From: CALKXV01 sp965228905
GTDB lineage: Bacteria > Pseudomonadota > Alphaproteobacteria > Rhodobacterales > Rhodobacteraceae
Reading direction: 5' to 3'
Length of the DNA: 64,000 nt
Assembly (NCBI GenBank): GCA_965228905.1
Contig: CBDDII010000002.1
Location: 186,001 to 250,000, forward strand
Shown here: one piece after another, positions 62,184 to 64,000 of the stretch
How the letters are laid out: each line of letters begins with the position of its first letter
Position numbering within the stretch: position 1 is the first letter of the stretch
Notes under the pieces: generated by a model
What the model saw: only the letters and a program-made list of their open reading frames with translations
Told to the model about the DNA's origin: nothing
Database searches by the model: none
Program-made: the position numbers and the translations under genes

Positions 62184-62971
62184 CGCGTGACCTTGGAAAA
62201 GAGCGTTTCAAAGTTCTGTTCGGTCTGGGCGGCGAAGGCGGCGTAATCCATGCCGAATGTCTCGGCCCCGACGGCGGTGGTGTCGGCGACGAAGGCAGGT
62301 TCGTTCCTTTTGCCCCGGTTGGGTGGGGGGGCAAGGTAGGGGCTGTCGGTTTCGACAAGGATGCGGTCGATGGGGGCCATTGCGAAGATTTCGCGCAGTT
62401 TCGTGCTTTTGGGGAAGGCGGCGATGCCGGACATCGACAGGTAGAAACCAAGGTCGAGTGCGGCTTCGGCGAGGGCGGCACCGGAAGAAAAGCAGTGCAT
62501 CACGCAGGTATAGGGCGCGGCGCGGTGTTCTTCGGTCAGGATGCGGGCCATGTCTTCGTCGGCGTCGCGGGCGTGGATGATGAGGGGCAGGGCGGTCTGG
62601 CGCGCGGCCTCGATATGAAGGCGGAGGCTTTCCTGCTGGGCGGATTTGGACTCGGCCGTGTAGTGGTAATCGAGCCCGGTTTCGCCGATCCCGACGAATT
62701 TCGGGTGTTTGGCGAGGTCCACGAGTTGTTCGACGGTGGCCATGGGTTCTTCGGCGACCGACATCGGATGCGTTCCGGCGGCGTAGAAGACGGGCGCGTG
62801 GGCTTCGGCGAGGGCGCGAACGGTGGGTTCGGCGCAGAGCTTGGTGCAGATCGTGACCATGCGGTGGACGCCACGCTGGGCGGCGCGGTTCAGAAGGTCG
62901 CCGACTTCGCCCTCGAACTGGGGGAAATCCAGGTGGCAGTGGCTGTCGGTGATCGGGGCGGGCGTGGACAT
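62171..62971 (-). CDS. TatD-family metal-dependent DNase/hydrolase
   Basis: A 266-residue TIM-barrel hydrolase. ITDSHCHLDFPQFEG gives the HxH metal site (about 9-11), with GIGETGLDYHYT (Glu), MHCFSSGAALAEAAL (His) and LVETDSPYLAPPP (Asp). Family members act as 3'-5' exonucleases on DNA and RNA ends. It lies 31 bases downstream of holB, the usual order, and overlaps the next gene. Confidence 0.95.
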   Translation of the reverse strand: MSTPAPITDSHCHLDFPQFEGEVGDLLNRAAQRGVHRMVTICTKLCAEPTVRALAEAHAPVFYAAGTHPMSVAEEPMATVEQLVDLAKHPKFVGIGETGLDYHYTAESKSAQQESLRLHIEAARQTALPLIIHARDADEDMARILTEEHRAAPYTCVMHCFSSGAALAEAALDLGFYLSMSGIAAFPKSTKLREIFAMAPIDRILVETDSPYLAPPPNRGKRNEPAFVADTTAVGAETFGMDYAAFAAQTEQNFETLFSKVTRWQS

Positions 62972-63002
62972 GGCCCTTCTATGGGAAGGTTCGCCGGTAG
63001 GG

Positions 63003-64000
63003 TCAAGCGGGGGCGGGTTGGCGCGCGGCCTCGTTGATTTGCAGGAATGCGTCGGTCAGGAGGCTGGCGGGGTCGATGTTGACGGCGCGGCCATGGGCGA
63101 TGCGGGCGGAGAGTTCGTGCTGGAGGTTGGCCCAGGCCTGGGCCTGGCGGGTGTTCTGGCCAAGTTTTGCAAGGGTCTCTGCTTCGCCCGGCGCGGCTTC
63201 GGCGAGTTGCATCCCGGCTGCACTTCGCGCCAGGCGCGACAGGGCGGTGTCGAGAAGGGTGACTGCAAGGTCGAGCCGGGTATCGGCGCCGCGTTGCGTG
63301 AGGTGTTCGACGAGTTTGGCCAGTTGCGGGCGGTCCATGTTGGGGGCGGTGGCGATGACGGCGAGGATCTGGGCATAGATTTGAAGCCCGCCTTCGTTCT
63401 GCATCCGGATGGCCGCCCCGACCGAGCCGCGGGCCAGTTCGAAAAGCGCCTGTGTGTTGTCGGTTTCCATGCCAGCGCCCTGGAGGGCGGATTGCATGGC
63501 GGGTTGGTCCAACTCGCCCAGGCGCAGCACGCGGCAGCGCGAGCGGATCGTCGGCAGAAGCCGCGCGGGCTGGTGGCTGACAAGGATCAGGATCGCGTCC
63601 TTTGGGGGTTCTTCCAGCACTTTCAACAGGGCGTTGGCGGCGGAAGGGTTCATCTCGTCGGCGGCGTCGACGATCACGACGCGGTGGCCGCCATCGGTGG
63701 CGCTGAGGCCGAAAAAGGCGTTGAGCTTGCGGACCTCTTCGACGGTGATCTGGGCTTTCAGGCGCTTCTTGTCGGTGTCCCAGGGCCGCCGGATCAGCAG
63801 GCAACCGGGGTCTGAGAGGGCCGCGATGCGGTGGGCGACGGGGTGGTCGGGGTCGATGTCGAGCGTGTCGGGCGGCGGTGGCGTGTCGCCGAACATGTCG
63901 GGGCCGGAGGCTGGCGGGTTGGCCAGCAGGAACCGCGCCATGCGCCAGGCGAGCGTGGCTTTGCCGATACCCTTGGGGCCGGTAAGAAGCCAGGCGTGGT
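63003..64000 (-). CDS. holB: DNA polymerase III delta' subunit, 5' end outside window
   Basis: Clamp-loader subunit of the replicase. The frame is open to the right edge, so the N-terminus is cut off. The first visible residues include LLTGPKGIGKATLAW, an intact Walker A motif (GPKGIGKAT), then DEMNPSAANALLKVLEEPP (sensor/arginine region) and LILVSHQPARLLPTIRSRC. An internal ATG at 63941 is not the start because the Walker A lies before it. C-terminal collar domain follows. Tmk would be expected just off the edge. Confidence 0.93.
   Translation of the reverse strand, partial: HAWLLTGPKGIGKATLAWRMARFLLANPPASGPDMFGDTPPPPDTLDIDPDHPVAHRIAALSDPGCLLIRRPWDTDKKRLKAQITVEEVRKLNAFFGLSATDGGHRVVIVDAADEMNPSAANALLKVLEEPPKDAILILVSHQPARLLPTIRSRCRVLRLGELDQPAMQSALQGAGMETDNTQALFELARGSVGAAIRMQNEGGLQIYAQILAVIATAPNMDRPQLAKLVEHLTQRGADTRLDLAVTLLDTALSRLARSAAGMQLAEAAPGEAETLAKLGQNTRQAQAWANLQHELSARIAHGRAVNIDPASLLTDAFLQINEAARQPAPA

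Overview
The window is 64 kb of GC-rich chromosomal DNA from an alphaproteobacterium, most likely a marine Rhodobacteraceae (Roseobacter-group) species. This rests on gene content and order: metK-cmk-rpsA, ihfB-lapA-trpF, accD-folC, a tatD-holB segment, many short Rhodobacterales-type lipoproteins and membrane proteins, and protein sequences that resemble roseobacter homologues from memory. Both ends cut a gene: metK lacks its 5' part on the left and holB lacks its 5' part on the right. I see no rRNA, tRNA, CRISPR array, insertion sequence or prophage.

Layout. 0-6.3 kb: metK, cmk, a DUF3445 heme enzyme that probably uses a CTG start, rpsA with a strong terminator, and an OmpA-type envelope protein carrying 40 perfect copies of a hexanucleotide (Glu-Ala repeat). 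6.3-8.1 kb: a TetR regulator, a kinase-fold protein with an altered catalytic loop and a small secreted protein. 8.1-11.5 kb: lepA bracketed by two AT-richer orphan genes, one with a restriction-nuclease-like D...ExK signature and one a two-helix membrane protein, preceded by hairpin repeats. 11.7-13.2 kb: a cluster of six very small genes (membrane peptides, a lipoprotein, a Phd/YefM-like antitoxin). 13.3-19.4 kb: alpha/beta hydrolase, glyA, nadK, a lipoprotein and prpE, whose upstream region carries TTTGCAAA-type boxes. 19.4-25.4 kb: maeB with a 20-bp palindrome in front of it, then a pyrimidine salvage operon cdd-deoA-deoB-upp. 25.4-36.3 kb: housekeeping genes (sseA, a GNAT protein, an aminotransferase, accD-folC, ilvD) plus conserved hypotheticals. 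36.4-40.8 kb: a HIT protein, a Core-2/I-branching (GT14) glycosyltransferase facing a sulfotransferase, then ihfB-lapA-trpF. 40.8-46.2 kb: a class A PBP, a GFA protein, a methylguanine methyltransferase, a ferric-reductase-like membrane protein paired with a Tat-exported dioxygenase-fold protein, and an ArsR-ArsC fusion. 46.3-53.8 kb: ileS, a VIT1/CCC1 transporter, a diguanylate cyclase, hemF and an SDR. 53.8-64 kb: a HupE/UreJ membrane protein whose start codon overlaps that of a divergent DUF4198 protein, truA, a two-component system, xylA, an AEC transporter, and a metallo-beta-lactamase-fold gene with tatD and holB.

Most of the window is ordinary core chromosome. The unusual spots are the (GAAGCC)40 array, the AT-rich orphans around lepA, the shared-start divergent pair at 55.26 kb, the GT14/sulfotransferase pair, the ArsR-ArsC fusion with its operator against the start codon, and several palindromic regulatory sites. 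I did not find a multi-gene system I could confidently call new; the best candidates are listed as findings with tests.
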